Of a DNA stretch of 7,374 nt, positions 5,998 to 7,374 are shown in pieces; within the stretch, counting starts at the first letter, position 1, and each line of letters opens with the position of its first letter. Below the pieces are notes generated by a model. It was not told where the DNA came from. It saw only the letters and a list, made by a program, of their open reading frames with translations, and made no database searches. A program made the translations under genes and the position numbers. This DNA is from Calditrichia bacterium (lineage in GTDB: Bacteria > Calditrichota > Calditrichia > RBG-13-44-9 > J042), in the NCBI GenBank assembly GCA_030430345.1, contig JAUIFT010000111.1, positions 1 to 7,374 on the forward strand. Reading direction: 5' to 3'.

Positions 5998-7144
5998 TTT
6001 TTTTTTTCAAGGCGGCGTTTGATGCTTCCAAAACATTCAGAAATTGGTTAGCATCCGGAGAGGCCGGCATTTGTTGCAATGTTGGGGAATGGTTCTTTTT
6101 AAATGCGGTATATGCCTGTTCCAAAGAGGCGATCCGGCCTTCAATACGCCCGGAATCGCGGTCGCTTTGCCAGGAAGATAGCAGGAGGTAGGCGCAAAGT
6201 CCCAAAAATACAATGAGTGCAGGAAAGAGATACTTCGGGTTAAGATCGCGAATGGCGCGGGTGAGGCGATTGATTGACGACCTTAGCTTCTTGAGGTAAT
6301 CCCCGATAGAATGATAAAAAGATTCCGTGGCATCGTCATCCGGGACAGGATCGGAAAGGGAATCGTCATTAATGTGGGCGATGATTACGGTAATATTATC
6401 ATGACCGCCGCGGTCGTTGGCAAGGTTGATCAAATTATTGCAAGCTTTATCCAGCCCTTTCGAATGCAGGACGATTTCCAGCATCTCTTCTTTTTTGACC
6501 AGGCTGGAAAGTCCATCGCTGCAGAGCAGCAGATAATCATTTTGCTGTAAGGGAACCGGGGTAAAGGCGACGTTCATTTGTATCTGGTTTCCTAACGCCT
6601 GTAAAATAACATTGCGCCGCGGATGAGTTTCCGCTTCTTCCTCGGTTATTTTGCCGGCTTCCACCAATTGATTGACAAAAGACTGGTCTTTGGTTTTCTG
6701 GGAAATTTTTTCGTCGCGGATTAAGTAGGCCCGGCTATCGCCAATTTGCCCGAAGTAGGCGTAATTGTTGAGAATACCGGCAATTGTTGCCGTTGCCCCC
6801 ATGCCGCGCATTTCCGGGTGTTGCTGCGCATGTTCGCTGATGACCTTGTTGGCAGACTGCAAGGAAGCATCTATCTGCTCTATAAAATCTTCTTCGGAAG
6901 GAGGCTGGGGAAAGCGCATCACTTTCGAAACGGTTTTGACCGCCAGGCTGCTGGCGATTTCCCCGGCAGCAGCACCGCCCATGCCATCGGATACCATCAG
7001 GGTAATTCCGTGGGGATGCAATGGCGCTTCCAGGACCGCCGGCAGATAATCGATATCCTCGCTGGTTGTATCGACTACCAGGAAGCTGTCTTCGTTGCCC
7101 TTTCTTACTTTACCGGTGTCGGTGCGGGCAAATATTTTGATCAT
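5990..7144 (-). CDS. PP2C-family Ser/Thr protein phosphatase with membrane anchor
   Basis: As written this is 384 residues. Residues 1-258 form a bacterial PP2C (Stp/PrpC-type) catalytic domain with all metal-binding motifs: RTDTGKVRKGNEDSF at 7-21, VSDGMGG at 51-57, GMGATAT at 114-120, IGDSRAYL at 134-141, CSDGLSSL at 208-215 and RGGHDNITVI at 245-254. It should remove phosphate from phospho-Ser/Thr proteins in the cytoplasm, using Mn2+ or Mg2+. An acidic linker (259-275) and a basic helix precede one membrane segment at about 305-323; the rest would lie outside the membrane. The usual partner is a Hanks-type kinase, but none is in the window. I chose the ATG at 7144 because the family N-terminus starts there; a TTG at 7180 adds 12 unrelated residues. 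No clear Shine-Dalgarno sequence precedes the ATG. The last two residues (Arg-Leu) come from the frameshift at the A10 run. Confidence 0.93.
   Translation of the reverse strand: MIKIFARTDTGKVRKGNEDSFLVVDTTSEDIDYLPAVLEAPLHPHGITLMVSDGMGGAAAGEIASSLAVKTVSKVMRFPQPPSEEDFIEQIDASLQSANKVISEHAQQHPEMRGMGATATIAGILNNYAYFGQIGDSRAYLIRDEKISQKTKDQSFVNQLVEAGKITEEEAETHPRRNVILQALGNQIQMNVAFTPVPLQQNDYLLLCSDGLSSLVKKEEMLEIVLHSKGLDKACNNLINLANDRGGHDNITVIIAHINDDSLSDPVPDDDATESFYHSIGDYLKKLRSSINRLTRAIRDLNPKYLFPALIVFLGLCAYLLLSSWQSDRDSGRIEGRIASLEQAYTAFKKNHSPTLQQMPASPDANQFLNVLEASNAALKKKRL
5998..6007 (-). other. A10 homopolymer at the frameshift in the PP2C gene
   Basis: On the minus strand the codon TTG is followed by ten A and then GACTATGAT. 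As written, the frame reads Leu-Lys-Lys-Lys-Arg-Leu and stops at TGA (5992-5990). With nine A it reads Leu-Lys-Lys-Lys-Asp-Tyr-Asp and stays open for 208 more codons. A run of this length is prone to polymerase slippage in the cell, to contraction and expansion over generations, and to sequencing indels. The sequence alone cannot tell which applies. Confidence 0.8.
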
Positions 7145-7374
7145 AACATCGGACCAAATAAATATAATTAATCTATACAACGCCTGAGCAGCAATCAGTC
7201 ATCTTTATTCTCAAGCCGCTATAGTATCGGGAATTATTCCCTTCAGTGTTGTGCTGCGCGTCAGACAGCCCTTATTTATTGGCGTCTTTTTCCAGCATAA
7301 CTTTAGTTTAATCAATATTTCTTTCAGATCAAAATCAACGACTATCTTCATATTCTTTAATTAAGGTGCCGGAT
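7145..7374. other. Upstream region of the phosphatase gene, no supported gene
   Basis: About 230 AT-rich bases. A minus-strand frame of 46 codons at 7351-7211 exists, but it has a poor ribosome binding site and many ATA codons unlike the neighbouring genes, so I do not call it. The stretch should contain the promoter of the phosphatase-permease operon; I cannot point to boxes with confidence. Confidence 0.4.

Noticed and set aside
7211..7351. Minus-strand 46-codon frame upstream of the phosphatase
   Set aside because: It has a poor ribosome binding site, many ATA codons and no family likeness; probably chance in AT-rich spacer DNA.

Overview
The window comes from a bacterial chromosome of roughly even base composition. 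Genes are compact and most have a recognisable Shine-Dalgarno sequence. No gene fixes the taxon. The mix of a Spy-like envelope protein, a CE4 deacetylase, a membrane PP2C phosphatase and an AI-2E-family permease would fit a Gram-negative lineage such as Calditrichota or a relative in the FCB group, but that is a guess from style, not a marker-based assignment. I see no phage, transposase, CRISPR or plasmid genes.

Layout, left to right. (1) 1-501, minus strand: the N-terminal part of an exported Spy/CpxP-like (LTXXQ-type) protein, cut by the window edge, with a plausible promoter at 552-579. (2) 691-928, plus strand: two nearly identical tRNA-Ala-like genes exactly 100 bp apart, closed by a strong intrinsic terminator. 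Both carry the G3:U70 alanine identity pair and a normal acceptor, D and T arm. Both also share a two-base-longer anticodon region that folds best as a hairpin capped by CUUG, instead of a 7-base anticodon loop. (3) 936-1598, minus: a class I SAM-dependent O-methyltransferase. (4) 1599-1911: a spacer of about 310 bp holding a 92-bp palindromic element built of 10-bp units. (5) 1912-3928, plus: an adenosine-deaminase-family enzyme followed 43 bp later by a secreted polysaccharide-deacetylase (NodB/CE4) protein, probably one operon. (6) 7144-3946, minus: a PP2C-type Ser/Thr phosphatase with a membrane anchor and C-terminal extension, split by a frameshift in a run of ten A, then 48 bp later an AI-2E-family permease with a 100-residue Arg/Ser/Gly-rich tail; again probably one operon. 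(7) 7145-7374: upstream region of the phosphatase with no convincing gene.

The genes do not form one obvious pathway. The most notable points are the paired tRNA-Ala-like genes with a non-standard anticodon arm, and the phosphatase whose reading frame continues across an A10 run if one A is dropped. A second Ala-Leu-Lys-Lys-Lys site in the same protein is encoded by an intact A9 run and acts as an internal control.
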